Assembly (NCBI GenBank): GCA_900752625.1
Contig: CAADWC010000118.1
Location: 1-11,776, forward strand
Origin: Oscillospiraceae bacterium
Lineage (GTDB): Bacteria > Bacillota > Clostridia > Oscillospirales > Ruminococcaceae
DNA: 11,776 nucleotides
Reading direction: 5' to 3'
Part shown: positions 1 to 7,286 of the stretch, piece by piece
Layout of the letters: the number at the start of each line of letters is the position of its first letter
Position numbering within the stretch: the stretch's first letter is position 1
Notes under the pieces: model-generated
What the model saw: the letters and a program-made list of their open reading frames with translations, nothing else
Told to the model about the DNA's origin: nothing
The model's database searches: none
Translations under genes and position numbers: made by a program

Positions 1-1
1 C

Positions 2-106
2 GATAAATTCAAAATATTCGGATATTATACTTTTATCTTAGGAATAATCGTCATAGTAGTTTCGATTATTGAAAAATTTGTCGGACACGCATTGACAATA
101 GGATAA
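2..106 (+). CDS. uppP: C-terminal end of probable undecaprenyl-diphosphatase (partial)
   Basis: An open frame enters from the left edge and ends at TAA 104-106, giving 34 residues. They run from a basic-aromatic segment (DKFKIFGYYTF) into one hydrophobic helix (ILGIIVIVVSII) and a short tail. This resembles the C-terminus of UppP/BacA proteins, where a K-F-x-x-F-G-x-Y motif precedes the last membrane helix. UppP dephosphorylates undecaprenyl diphosphate at the membrane, recycling the lipid carrier for peptidoglycan synthesis. A strong terminator starts 11 bases after the stop, which supports a real gene end here. Only the tail is visible, so another membrane protein with a similar last helix remains possible. 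Confidence 0.55.
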   Translation, partial: DKFKIFGYYTFILGIIVIVVSIIEKFVGHALTIG

Positions 107-116
107 AAAGTTTATT

Positions 117-154
117 TGCAGGACTGCCTTGTGCGGTCTTGCAGTGCTTTTATT
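117..154 (+). terminator. Intrinsic (Rho-independent) terminator after the uppP-like gene
   Basis: Arm 118-127 (GCAGGACTGC) pairs with 133-142 (GCGGTCTTGC) over ten pairs, two of them G-U. The loop is five bases (CTTGT), and T117-A143 adds an eleventh pair. A T-rich tract (TTTTATT, 148-154) begins five bases after the stem. The position, just past a stop codon and ahead of the ftsK leader, fits termination of the upstream transcript. Confidence 0.75.
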
Positions 155-180
155 GGTACCGAATAATTTATCCATATTAT
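153..180 (+). promoter_or_regulatory. Candidate sigma-A promoter for ftsK
   Basis: TTGGTA (153-158) and TATTAT (175-180) are separated by 16 bases. They match the housekeeping -35 and -10 consensus at 4 and 5 of 6 positions. The site lies just downstream of the upstream terminator and 60 bases before the ftsK start, which is a sensible place. The call is by eye only, and the -35 overlaps the end of the terminator T-tract. Confidence 0.35.
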
Positions 181-206
181 GCTCTGCACGAATTGATCGT
201 GGAGCA
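180..206 (+). other. Stem-loop in the ftsK leader
   Basis: TGCTC (180-184) and CACG (187-190) pair with CGTG (198-201) and GAGCA (202-206). This gives nine pairs with a two-base bulge (TG) and a seven-base loop. A run of six T (216-221) lies nine bases downstream, too far for a standard terminator. If the candidate promoter just upstream is right, transcription would start inside this element, so it could be a DNA palindrome rather than an RNA hairpin. Confidence 0.4.
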
Positions 207-239
207 GCACTGAAATTTTTTGTGGTGGTGAAAGATTGA

Positions 240-2813
240 ATGGCGGCGTCTAAGAAACCAGCAGCTTCAAAATCCGCATCCGGTAATAAAGGAAAAGCCT
301 CCTCCGGAGCAAAGTCCAATACTAAAAAAAGCGCCGCAAAGAGCACTTCCAGGAAAGGCGGAGCAGGCGGCGCTGCAAAAAAGAGTCCGGCGCAGGCAGC
401 ACAGGAAAGGGAAAAGAGACGTTTCTGGTCGTACATACTGTTTTTTGCAGGCGTACTGGAGCTTCTGGTTACTTTTATAAAGGGAGACGGTCTGTGGACA
501 AGCCTTTATGAAATAAACAGAGGCATTTTCGGCATATCCGTTTTTCTGGTAGGACCGATGATAATTTACGTTGCACTTCAGATAGCCTCAGATAAATCCC
601 ACAATACAATCGTTGCAAGGATCATACAGGGTCTTGTGCTTATGCTGCTTTTCAGCGGAACAGCTCAGATTGTTGTGAATGGAACGGTCGAGGGCAAAAC
701 GTTTCTGTTAAAACTTAAAGGACTTTATAACGACGGAATAAGGCTTGACGGCGGCGGAATAGCCAGCGCAGTACTCGGCTGGCCGCTGCTGGCGGCATTC
801 AAGCGTGTCGGCGGCGGAATAATCATAGGGCTACTTGATTTTACTTTTATAATGCTGCTTACAGATCTGACCTTGCCCGATTTGTTCAGAGCGTTATCAA
901 GACCGTTTGTCGGAGGATACAAGGCGGTCAGCGAGGAGCGTATAGAAAGGGCAATGCAGCCGCCTAAGGAAAAGCCTGAGAAAAAGCAGAAAAAGAAACC
1001 TGACAGAAAAGTTCGTATAGATATTGCGAAATATTATCAGGATGACGATGAACACGAAAATGAAGGAGCATTTTCTGATGTTCAGGACGCAGGGAATCCT
1101 GCCGGCGGGGACGCTTTAAAGCAGCTGATTGATCCTGTCAATATGCCTGAATCGGATACTTCTGCGGCGGAAAGCGGAGACCAAAAATCCGACGACCAGG
1201 AGCTTAAACGTATTATTGAAAAAGCGGTAGCCAAGGAGCAGGAAAAGATAGGCGAAAAGATCGAAAATGAAAAACGCAGTCAGCCGAAAGAGGTTTTTGT
1301 TGACGGAGACGGACAGACCTCTTTGCTGGAGCAGCAGGAAACAGTCCCGGCTTACGTTTATCCGCCGGTGGACATTCTGAAATATTCGGACAATACCACT
1401 TCTCCTGAGCTTGCTCAGAAGGAGATAGAGGAAAAATCTCAGAAACTTGTGGAAACTCTGGAAACCTTCGGGGTCAAGACAAGGATAATCGGTATTCACA
1501 GGGGTCCTTCGGTAACGAGGTACGAGCTTCAGCCGGCGGCGGGAGTAAAGGTAAAGCAGATCACCAATCTTGCGGACGATATCGCACTGAACCTTGCGGC
1601 TAACGGCGTAAGAATAGAAGCGCCTATCCCCGGAAAAGCGGCGATAGGCATAGAAATTCCCAATATCCACCGCGACAGCGTTTCAATGCGCGAGCTTATC
1701 GACAGCGAGGAGTACAGAAGTGCAAAAAGCAAGCTTTCCTTTGCGGTGGGCAAGGATATCGAGGGAAAGATCGTTATCGGCGATATAGCCTCGATGCCGC
1801 ATATGCTTATTGCGGGAACTACCGGCTCCGGTAAATCAGTGTTTACCAATTCAATCATACTGAATATACTTTTTCACGCTTCGCCGGACGAAGTAAAGCT
1901 TATTCTTATCGATCCCAAAAAGGTTGAATTTCCTATGTATAACGGAATACCTCATCTGCTTATCCCGGTAGTTACCGAGCCGCTTAAGGCGGCGGGAGCG
2001 CTGGGCTGGGCGGTAAATGAGATGATGAGAAGATATAAGCTTTTTGAAGCCAACGGAACTAAGAATCTTGAGGATTATAACCAGTTTGTAGATGAAAATC
2101 CTGAGCTTGAAAGACAGAAGCTTGCGCAGATAGTTATAGTCGTGGACGAGTTTGCGGACCTTATGCTTGCAGCGAAATCAGAAGTCGAGGAATCCGTAAT
2201 GCGTCTTGCTCAGCTGGCAAGAGCGGCGGGAATGCATATGCTTATAGCGACTCAGTCGCCGAGAGTAGACGTTCTTACAGGTCTTATTAAAGCGAACATA
2301 CCCAGTAGGACTGCGCTTTCGGTATCCAACAATACAGATTCAAGAGTAATTCTTGACGAGATAGGAGCCGAAAAGCTTCTGGGGAAGGGCGATATGCTCT
2401 ATAAGCCCGTAGGAATGCCCAAGCCATTGCGTATTCAGAGCGGCTTTGCTTCTACCGCTGAGATCAGAAACGTAGTAAAGTTTCTCAAAAACGAACATAC
2501 AGCGGAATACAGCGAAGAGGTTATTCATGAAGTGGAGCAGAATATTCCTCAGCCCAAGAGCAAAGGAGCAGACAGCGATATTTCAGTAAATACGGACGAC
2601 GATCTTACTTTTCAGGCTATCTCGATAATTGTTGAAACCGGAAACGCATCTACTGCATTTTTGCAGAGAAAGCTGAAACTGGGATTCCCGCGCGCCGCAA
2701 GAATTATGGACGAGATTGAGGAAATGGGAATTATCGGTCCTCAGGAGGGATCAAAACCCAGAAAGATAAATATTACCAAGGAAGAATGGCTTGAGAGACA
2801 GGCTATGAAATAA
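240..2813 (+). CDS. ftsK: FtsK/SpoIIIE family DNA translocase
   Basis: This is a septum-located, ATP-driven double-stranded DNA pump that clears and sorts chromosome ends at division and, in spore formers, into the forespore. The 857 residues are in the usual range for the family. Residues 1-60 are a Lys/Ala/Ser/Gly-rich basic tail. Residues of about 62-210 hold four or five membrane helices, and about 231-370 is a charged linker. The RecA-like motor carries Walker A GTTGSGKS at 526-533 and Walker B IVIVVDE ending at D636-E637, followed by ATQSPRVDVLTG. The C-terminal gamma winged helix is at about 795-857, with FLQRKLKLGFPRAARI matching the family DNA-reading helix. ATG 240 is fixed by an in-frame stop at 237-239. 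The ribosome site is GGTGGTGA, about eight bases upstream. No terminator follows, and the next gene starts 68 bases later. Whether its main role is FtsK-like or SpoIIIE-like cannot be told from sequence alone. Confidence 0.96.
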   Translation: MAASKKPAASKSASGNKGKASSGAKSNTKKSAAKSTSRKGGAGGAAKKSPAQAAQEREKRRFWSYILFFAGVLELLVTFIKGDGLWTSLYEINRGIFGISVFLVGPMIIYVALQIASDKSHNTIVARIIQGLVLMLLFSGTAQIVVNGTVEGKTFLLKLKGLYNDGIRLDGGGIASAVLGWPLLAAFKRVGGGIIIGLLDFTFIMLLTDLTLPDLFRALSRPFVGGYKAVSEERIERAMQPPKEKPEKKQKKKPDRKVRIDIAKYYQDDDEHENEGAFSDVQDAGNPAGGDALKQLIDPVNMPESDTSAAESGDQKSDDQELKRIIEKAVAKEQEKIGEKIENEKRSQPKEVFVDGDGQTSLLEQQETVPAYVYPPVDILKYSDNTTSPELAQKEIEEKSQKLVETLETFGVKTRIIGIHRGPSVTRYELQPAAGVKVKQITNLADDIALNLAANGVRIEAPIPGKAAIGIEIPNIHRDSVSMRELIDSEEYRSAKSKLSFAVGKDIEGKIVIGDIASMPHMLIAGTTGSGKSVFTNSIILNILFHASPDEVKLILIDPKKVEFPMYNGIPHLLIPVVTEPLKAAGALGWAVNEMMRRYKLFEANGTKNLEDYNQFVDENPELERQKLAQIVIVVDEFADLMLAAKSEVEESVMRLAQLARAAGMHMLIATQSPRVDVLTGLIKANIPSRTALSVSNNTDSRVILDEIGAEKLLGKGDMLYKPVGMPKPLRIQSGFASTAEIRNVVKFLKNEHTAEYSEEVIHEVEQNIPQPKSKGADSDISVNTDDDLTFQAISIIVETGNASTAFLQRKLKLGFPRAARIMDEIEEMGIIGPQEGSKPRKINITKEEWLERQAMK

Positions 2814-2867
2814 AGGCGGCAGGTGCAAAGCTGTCAGGCGGTTGCTGGGCGATGCCGCTAAAGATAC

Positions 2868-2873
2868 GGAGGG
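2868..2873 (+). promoter_or_regulatory. Ribosome binding site that fixes the ygiQ start
   Basis: GGAGGG lies eight bases before ATG 2882. The in-frame ATG at 2852, ten codons earlier, has no comparable site. The protein reads MAFMPVCRRDM from 2882, which fits the conserved family N-terminus (F-[LM]-P-x-x-x-x-[ED]-M). The downstream start is therefore preferred. Confidence 0.75.
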
Positions 2874-2881
2874 TGACGTTT

Positions 2882-4747
2882 ATGGCGTTTATGCCGGTTT
2901 GTCGGCGTGATATGACAGAGCGCGGAATAGAGCAGCTTGACTTTGTATATATAATCGGCGACGCATACGTTGATCATCCCAGCTTCGGGGTCGCCATTAT
3001 TTCAAGAGTGCTGGAGAGCCGAGGTTATACCGTGGGGATAATCGCTCAGCCTGACTGGAAAAGCGTAAGCGATTTCCTGCGGCTTGGAAAGCCCCGGATG
3101 GCGTGGCTGGTAACGGCGGGAAATATCGACTCTATGGTGGCGCATTATACTGTAGCTAAGAAAAAGAGGTCGGACGATGCTTATTCTCCGGGAGGAAAGG
3201 CAGGAAAACGTCCCGACCGTGCGGCGACGGTCTACTGCCGGATGTGCAGGCGGGCTGCTCCCGAAATCCCTGTACTGTGCGGAGGGCTGGAGGTTTCGCT
3301 TCGCCGATTTGCTCATTACGATTACTGGAGCGATAGCGTAATGCCGTCGGTTCTTGTGGATACGGGCGCGGACCTGCTTATGTACGGAATGGGAGAGCAT
3401 CAGATAGCCGAGATTGCCGACCGTCTTAACGCAGGGGAGGACATAGGGACCATCCGCGATGTAAGAGGACCCTGCTATCTGTGCGAGCCTGCCGAAACTC
3501 CTTACGGAGCGGTGCAGTGTCCGTCCTTTAAGGAGGTTTCTCAGAACAAGACGTTTTATGCAAAGGCCTGCAGGATACAGTACGATCAGCAGGACGAGGT
3601 TTACGGAAAAATGATAATTCAGCGGCAGGGAAACAAAATGCTGGTTCAGAATCCTCCTGCGCTGTCCCTTACTTCCGAGGAGCTTGACGAGGTCTATTCG
3701 CTTCCTTATGAAAGAAGATACCATCCTATGTATGAAAGTCAGGGCGGAGTTCCCTCCATCGAGGAGGTACAGTTTTCAATTACCCACAACAGAGGCTGTT
3801 TCGGTTTTTGCAATTTCTGCTCCATAGCGCTTCATCAGGGCAGGAAAGTGACCTGCCGCAGTGAGGAATCGGTGCTGGAGGAGGCAAGAAAGCTTACTGA
3901 AATGCCGGAATTCAAAGGCTATATTCACGATGTGGGAGGTCCGACTGCCAATTTCCGTGGTCCCTCCTGTGAGAGACAGCTTGAATACGGGCTTTGCAAG
4001 GGCAGGAAATGTTTAGCCCCCAAGCCTTGTAAAAGTCTTAATGCAGATCATACGGAATATCTTGATATGCTGAGAAAACTGCGTAAAATACCGGGGGTAA
4101 AAAAGGTGTTTATCCGATCTGGAATACGTTATGATTATCTTATGGAGGATAAAAGCGACGAGTTTATGAAGGAGCTTATAGAGCATCATATAAGCGGACA
4201 GCTTAAGGTAGCTCCGGAGCACTGCTCGGCGGCAGTGCTCGATAAAATGGGAAAGCCACATATTGAAGCCTATAAGAAATTTCAGAAAAAGTTTTATGAG
4301 ATAACCGGACAAAAGGGAAAGGAGCAGTATCTTGTTCCGTATCTTATGTCCTCTCATCCCGGCTCGGAGCTTAAGGACGCGGTGGAGCTTGCAATGTTTC
4401 TGAAGCAGAATAAGATACATCCGGAACAGGTTCAGGATTTTTATCCTACTCCCGGAACTCTTTCGACCTGTATGTTTTATACCGGACTGGATCCGTATAC
4501 TCTGGAACCGGTGTATGTGGCGAAAGATCCGGCGGAAAAAGCAATGCAGCGTGCGCTGCTGCAATACTTCAAGCCTGAAAACCGCAGCAGGATAATAAAG
4601 GCGTTATGCAAGGCAGGCAGACAGGATCTGATAGGACATGGAGCAGGAAAGCTTGTTCCGCCCGACGCCGAGTACTTGAAAAGGCAGAGAAATCCTCAGA
4701 ATACAAAAGGAAAAGGCGGAAGAGGTCGTTACGGAAAAAAGCGCTGA
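2882..4747 (+). CDS. ygiQ: YgiQ family radical SAM protein
   Basis: This is a cytosolic 4Fe-4S radical S-adenosylmethionine enzyme of the UPF0313/YgiQ family, whose substrate is unknown. The 621 residues fit the family, though somewhat shorter than the E. coli protein. The N-terminal region has the signature GDAYVDHPSFG followed by GIIAQPDW, and a B12-binding-like fold is usual here. The cluster C-F-G-F-C-N-F-C places the iron-sulfur ligands at C306, C310 and C313. Other family hallmarks are HDVGGPTANFRG, KVAPEHCS and VQDFYPTPGTLSTCMFYTG. The tail is Gly/Arg/Lys-rich. The gene follows ftsK by 68 bases with no terminator, so co-transcription is likely. Nothing in the sequence links its function to DNA translocation. 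Family assignment is firm; the reaction is not known. Confidence 0.95.
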   Translation: MAFMPVCRRDMTERGIEQLDFVYIIGDAYVDHPSFGVAIISRVLESRGYTVGIIAQPDWKSVSDFLRLGKPRMAWLVTAGNIDSMVAHYTVAKKKRSDDAYSPGGKAGKRPDRAATVYCRMCRRAAPEIPVLCGGLEVSLRRFAHYDYWSDSVMPSVLVDTGADLLMYGMGEHQIAEIADRLNAGEDIGTIRDVRGPCYLCEPAETPYGAVQCPSFKEVSQNKTFYAKACRIQYDQQDEVYGKMIIQRQGNKMLVQNPPALSLTSEELDEVYSLPYERRYHPMYESQGGVPSIEEVQFSITHNRGCFGFCNFCSIALHQGRKVTCRSEESVLEEARKLTEMPEFKGYIHDVGGPTANFRGPSCERQLEYGLCKGRKCLAPKPCKSLNADHTEYLDMLRKLRKIPGVKKVFIRSGIRYDYLMEDKSDEFMKELIEHHISGQLKVAPEHCSAAVLDKMGKPHIEAYKKFQKKFYEITGQKGKEQYLVPYLMSSHPGSELKDAVELAMFLKQNKIHPEQVQDFYPTPGTLSTCMFYTGLDPYTLEPVYVAKDPAEKAMQRALLQYFKPENRSRIIKALCKAGRQDLIGHGAGKLVPPDAEYLKRQRNPQNTKGKGGRGRYGKKR

Positions 4748-4793
4748 TGCGGAATAGGGTGTTTGTTTATACGAACAGTGCGGGAGATAGAAT

Positions 4794-5735
4794 ATGGCGA
4801 AGCAGAGAAAACGAAAAAAGCAAATCAGTTCTGCCGGGAGCATGAATAAGAAGGCCTTGACCGCAGTTTTTGCCGTGCTTATTGCGGCGGTGCTGTTTGT
4901 TCTTGACTTGACCGGAATCTATACTTTCAGCGATCTGAAAATATCTCTTGGGTTTGAGGACGAGCCTGCGGTCGCTGAAAATTCCGATACCCAGGTTCAC
5001 TTCATAGATGTGGAACAGGGTGACTGTACGCTGGTTGTTTCTGACGGAAAGACAATGCTGATAGACTGCGGCGACCGCGACGAGGATAACACGGTAATAA
5101 AGTATCTTCAGAAGCTGAACATAAAAAAGCTTGACGTCATAATTGCAACTCATCCTCATTCCGACCATATCGGCGAGATGAGCGAGATAATAGACAGCTT
5201 TGAAACGGACAGATTTATAATGCCGAAAATCCCGTCGGATATGACTCCTACTTCAAAGGTATATGAAAATATGCTTTTGTCAATAAAAGACAAGGGCATG
5301 AAGATAGCTTCTGCCAAGGACGAAAGCTTTGCTTTGGGAAGCGCCGAGGTAGAGCTTTATACAACTAAAAAGGATCACAGCGATCTGAATAATTATTCTG
5401 TTCTTGTAAAGGTCGTTCACGGAGAAAACAGCTTTCTGATAACAGGAGACTGCGAGACGGAGGAGGAAAAGGAAATGTTGGAGCAGGGCTTTGATCTGTC
5501 TTCCAAGGTGCTTAAAGCCGGGCATCACGGCAGTTCAACCTCGTCGTCCAGCGATTTCCTTGCGGCGGTGGCGCCCAGGTATGCTCTTATTTCCTGCGGG
5601 CTTGACAACAAATACGGTCATCCCAGCGACGAAACGCTGGTCAGGCTTCAAAAATACGCTGAAAATATTTACATAACCCGTGATGACGGAACAGTTGTAT
5701 TTACATCTGATGGAAAAGGTCTGTCGGTAAATTGA
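4794..5735 (+). CDS. Membrane-anchored ComEC-like metallo-beta-lactamase-fold hydrolase
   Basis: The 313-residue protein has a very basic N-terminus (residues 1-20), one membrane helix at about 21-40, then a ComEC/Rec2-type MBL domain from about 66 to the end. It looks inside-positive, with the enzyme outside the membrane. The metal motif THPHSDH gives H120, H122, D124 and H125. D219 in ITGDCE, H244-H245 in KAGHHGSS, and H276 in the YGHPSDET segment complete the family set. The start F-I-D-V-E-Q-G-D and LIDCGD are typical of the ComEC C-terminal domain. Such domains are thought to cleave DNA or other phosphodiesters, but this protein lacks the ComEC channel. The GGGAG ribosome site lies seven bases before ATG 4794; ATG 4842 is a weaker alternative. 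A DUF3006 gene two positions downstream is a common partner of this family. The true substrate is unproven. Confidence 0.9.
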   Translation: MAKQRKRKKQISSAGSMNKKALTAVFAVLIAAVLFVLDLTGIYTFSDLKISLGFEDEPAVAENSDTQVHFIDVEQGDCTLVVSDGKTMLIDCGDRDEDNTVIKYLQKLNIKKLDVIIATHPHSDHIGEMSEIIDSFETDRFIMPKIPSDMTPTSKVYENMLLSIKDKGMKIASAKDESFALGSAEVELYTTKKDHSDLNNYSVLVKVVHGENSFLITGDCETEEEKEMLEQGFDLSSKVLKAGHHGSSTSSSSDFLAAVAPRYALISCGLDNKYGHPSDETLVRLQKYAENIYITRDDGTVVFTSDGKGLSVN

Positions 5736-5826
5736 AGGTTCTGAGATATGAATCGGTCTTGAACGGACACCTGGGAATCTTCGCACAGAATTTTTAATAC
5801 ATGATATCAGCTTGATGGGGGTATAT

Positions 5827-6873
5827 ATGACACGAACTGAAAAAGCTGTAGTACCAATTAAGGAAATGATAAAATATTTGCTCATATTCCTTCCTAATAT
5901 TGTAATGATTTCAGCGTCATTGCTTGCGGATCGCATTCTGCGCCGTTTATTTTTTGACGGGTCTGATCTGTTGGACGGAGTTACCGGCTTCAAACAGTTT
6001 TTAGCTTTAAGGATTTTATGCTTTATATTTTTTATCTATAATATCTCCAAACTGATCATTACTGCCGTAGAGGTGCTGATAAGCAGATACAGGAAGGGCA
6101 AGGATTACCTGTATTCGGATAAATTCGGTATTCTGGTTACTCTGAGAAAAGCGTCGTTCAGTATGGATCGCGATTTTGTAAAACAGTATTTTATCAGATT
6201 GACAGTTTTCCTGCTGATATGCGGTCTTGCAGGTACAGTGCTGTTTTTCAGCAGTTTTTCAAAGCTGTGCGGAAAAAATATATACGATCAGATATTATTG
6301 ATCTCTGACGCCGAAGCGGACGAACGGATGAACGAATTTATATATGCGTCTTCCGCGAAGGATATGATACTAAAAACCTGCGATAACGCTTATATTCTGC
6401 AGACCGAATCGGACGATGAAAACGCACAGTGTATTTTAAGCAACGATCAGTACGAGCTGATACAGACCTCCGAGTCGGAAAACTTTGAAGTAAAGTATTA
6501 TACGAACAGCAAGCTTATAGCTGAAATAAAGCCCGTATATATAAACGGTCTGCTTAAAGAGCCTTCTCCGACTCATGAAGACGTTGAGCTGCCGGTGGAA
6601 ATCACTCTTGAGAAAGTGGACGGAAAGGTTCTTGTGGTTCGTCCCGAAATGGGTAATCTGGAAGGCAGGCTTTGGTGGTATGTGGAAAGGGATGGCAAGT
6701 TTAACAATGCCGGTACCGCAAACCAGCTGTATATGGACGAACTTACATATAAGAGAAAAGGCGTTTTTAAAGTTACTCTGGTTATGGATTATGAGTTTAA
6801 AAACAATAAAGACTATTACACCGTCGTAAGCAATACGGTAGTTTACGATGCAAACTGCTGGGATTCATATTAA
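5827..6873 (+). CDS. Unrecognised membrane protein with large C-terminal soluble part
   Basis: I do not recognise this 348-residue protein. Hydrophobic stretches at about 15-35, 60-86 and 122-145 look like three membrane helices. Basic loops (SRYRKGKDY, RKASFSMDRD) lie between the second and third, suggesting an inside loop. Residues of about 150-348 are soluble and acidic. The last ~100 residues (GRLWWYVERDG, YMDELTYKRKGVFKVTL, YTVVSNTVVYD) alternate as beta strands and resemble an Ig/PKD-like sandwich, but only loosely. ATG 5827 is preferred because GGGGG lies five bases upstream. ATG 5815, four codons earlier, and TTG 5812 are alternatives. The gene sits between the MBL and DUF3006 genes, 91 bases after the former and 25 before the latter, so it probably shares their transcript. 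Its composition is more AT-rich than its neighbours. Confidence 0.8.
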   Translation: MTRTEKAVVPIKEMIKYLLIFLPNIVMISASLLADRILRRLFFDGSDLLDGVTGFKQFLALRILCFIFFIYNISKLIITAVEVLISRYRKGKDYLYSDKFGILVTLRKASFSMDRDFVKQYFIRLTVFLLICGLAGTVLFFSSFSKLCGKNIYDQILLISDAEADERMNEFIYASSAKDMILKTCDNAYILQTESDDENAQCILSNDQYELIQTSESENFEVKYYTNSKLIAEIKPVYINGLLKEPSPTHEDVELPVEITLEKVDGKVLVVRPEMGNLEGRLWWYVERDGKFNNAGTANQLYMDELTYKRKGVFKVTLVMDYEFKNNKDYYTVVSNTVVYDANCWDSY

Positions 6874-6898
6874 CGAGCAGGCGGATAAGGAGAGTAAA

Positions 6899-7108
6899 AT
6901 GAAGCTGATAATAGACCGCAGAGAGGGCGACAGCTTTGTCTGCGAGGATGAAAACGGCAAGCAGGTCGTTATTCCGTGCGCTCAGGCTGAGAATGCCGAA
7001 GCCGGGGATATTGTAGAATGTATTGACGGTTCGTATACCGTGCTTGAAACCGAAACCGATGAACGGCGGCGCCGGATAAATAAATTGCTGGATTCTCTTT
7101 GGGAGTAA
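6899..7108 (+). CDS. DUF3006 family small protein
   Basis: The 69-residue protein begins MKLIIDRREGDSFVCE, continues through IPCAQAENAEAGDIVE, and ends in a basic-to-acidic helix (DERRRRINKLLDSLWE). This is the DUF3006 pattern: a small beta barrel opening with x-x-I-D-R-x-E-G and closing with an R/K-rich helix ending near L-W/F-E. Function is unknown. In Firmicutes the family is often found beside ComEC-like MBL hydrolases, as here, so a role as partner or regulator of that enzyme is a fair inference. ATG 6899 has AAGGAGAG four bases upstream (6887-6894). An in-frame ATG at 6848 overlaps the previous gene and lacks such a site. It starts 25 bases after the membrane-protein stop. Confidence 0.85.
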   Translation: MKLIIDRREGDSFVCEDENGKQVVIPCAQAENAEAGDIVECIDGSYTVLETETDERRRRINKLLDSLWE

Positions 7109-7143
7109 TTCTATATGCCGGATTGAAAATCAAAAGGCAGCAA

Positions 7144-7184
7144 GCCCGTTTATAATGCTTGTCCTGTCCGACAAAATGCCGGGC
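7144..7184 (+). other. Nested inverted repeats after the DUF3006 gene
   Basis: GCCCG (7144-7148) pairs with CGGGC (7180-7184). Inside this, TTGTC (7159-7163) pairs with GACAA (7170-7174) around a six-base loop. There is no T-tract, so it is not an ordinary terminator. A perfect TATAAT (7151-7156) lies inside the left half. The only -35-like hexamer (TTGAAA, 7123-7128) is 22 bases away, too far for a standard promoter. This could be a weak promoter/leader for the regulator gene or a processing hairpin. Confidence 0.3.
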
Positions 7185-7232
7185 ATCGGGGCGGCGTAAA
7201 GGAACTAAGAAATTATGCAAAAAGGAGGGCGA

Positions 7233-7280
7233 ACCCATGTCAGGCTTTTTTACAGTCGGTTGAAAACTCTGCACATGGGT
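7233..7280 (+). promoter_or_regulatory. Hairpin that would mask the ribosome site of the RpiR-type regulator
   Basis: ACCCATGT (7233-7240) is the exact reverse complement of ACATGGGT (7273-7280). The stem continues with CAG 7241-7243 against CTG 7269-7271 past a single bulged C. G7244-T7268 and TTTT 7246-7249 against AAAA 7263-7266 extend it further, giving about 16 pairs in all. The right arm contains most of GGGTG (7277-7281), the only plausible ribosome site for ATG 7287. The left arm contains the leader ATG 7237. A ribosome translating the eight-codon leader to its stop at 7263 would displace the left arm and free the right one. The layout matches translational attenuation or coupling; the mechanism is inferred. 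Confidence 0.5.
7237..7263 (+). CDS. Putative eight-codon leader peptide upstream of the RpiR-type regulator
   Basis: The reading frame encodes MSGFFTVG and ends at TGA 7261-7263. Its ribosome site AAGGAGGG (7222-7229) is close to the ideal anti-16S complement and sits seven bases before the ATG. It is the strongest such site near any gene start in the window. It does not lead into the regulator frame, which starts at 7287 in another phase. The ORF overlaps the left arm of a hairpin whose right arm covers the regulator ribosome site, as expected of a leader peptide controlling downstream translation. It could instead be the remnant of an older start disrupted by a one-base change in the T run (7246-7251). 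Confidence 0.45.
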   Translation: MSGFFTVG

Positions 7281-7286
7281 GTTTAT

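Noticed and set aside
92..120. TTGACA (92-97) as a promoter
   Set aside because: It lies inside the end of the uppP-like frame, no -10-like hexamer occurs at 16-18 bases, and a terminator follows at once.
38..436. Minus-strand ORF of 132 codons over the ftsK start
   Set aside because: It is antisense to the Lys/Ala-rich ftsK N-terminus, runs across the terminator and leader, and has no recognisable protein pattern.
1116..1858. Two overlapping minus-strand ORFs inside ftsK
   Set aside because: Both are antisense to the ftsK linker and motor domain, with low-complexity Arg/Leu/Phe-rich or Ser/Ile-rich translations, as expected of shadow frames.
2816..2858. GCGGCA/TGCCGC inverted repeat in the ftsK-ygiQ gap
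   Set aside because: Six pairs separated by 31 bases with no T-tract; too weak to call a terminator or regulatory structure.
2852..2881. Upstream in-frame start for ygiQ
   Set aside because: It adds ten residues not seen in the family and lacks a ribosome site; GGAGGG points to ATG 2882.
3002..3724. Minus-strand ORF of 240 codons inside ygiQ
   Set aside because: It is fully antisense to a well-conserved radical SAM gene and its translation shows no domain.
4758..4778. TGTTTG/CGAACA small hairpin before the MBL gene
   Set aside because: Six pairs including one G-U and no T-tract; likely chance.
4606..4845. Plus-strand ORF of 79 codons across the ygiQ-MBL gap
   Set aside because: It overlaps both flanking genes in another frame, is extremely Arg/Lys-rich, and has no ribosome site.
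7215..7286. N-terminal extension of the regulator from ATG 7215
   Set aside because: The extra 24 residues precede the normal family start. The strong ribosome site lies after this ATG, so it cannot serve it.
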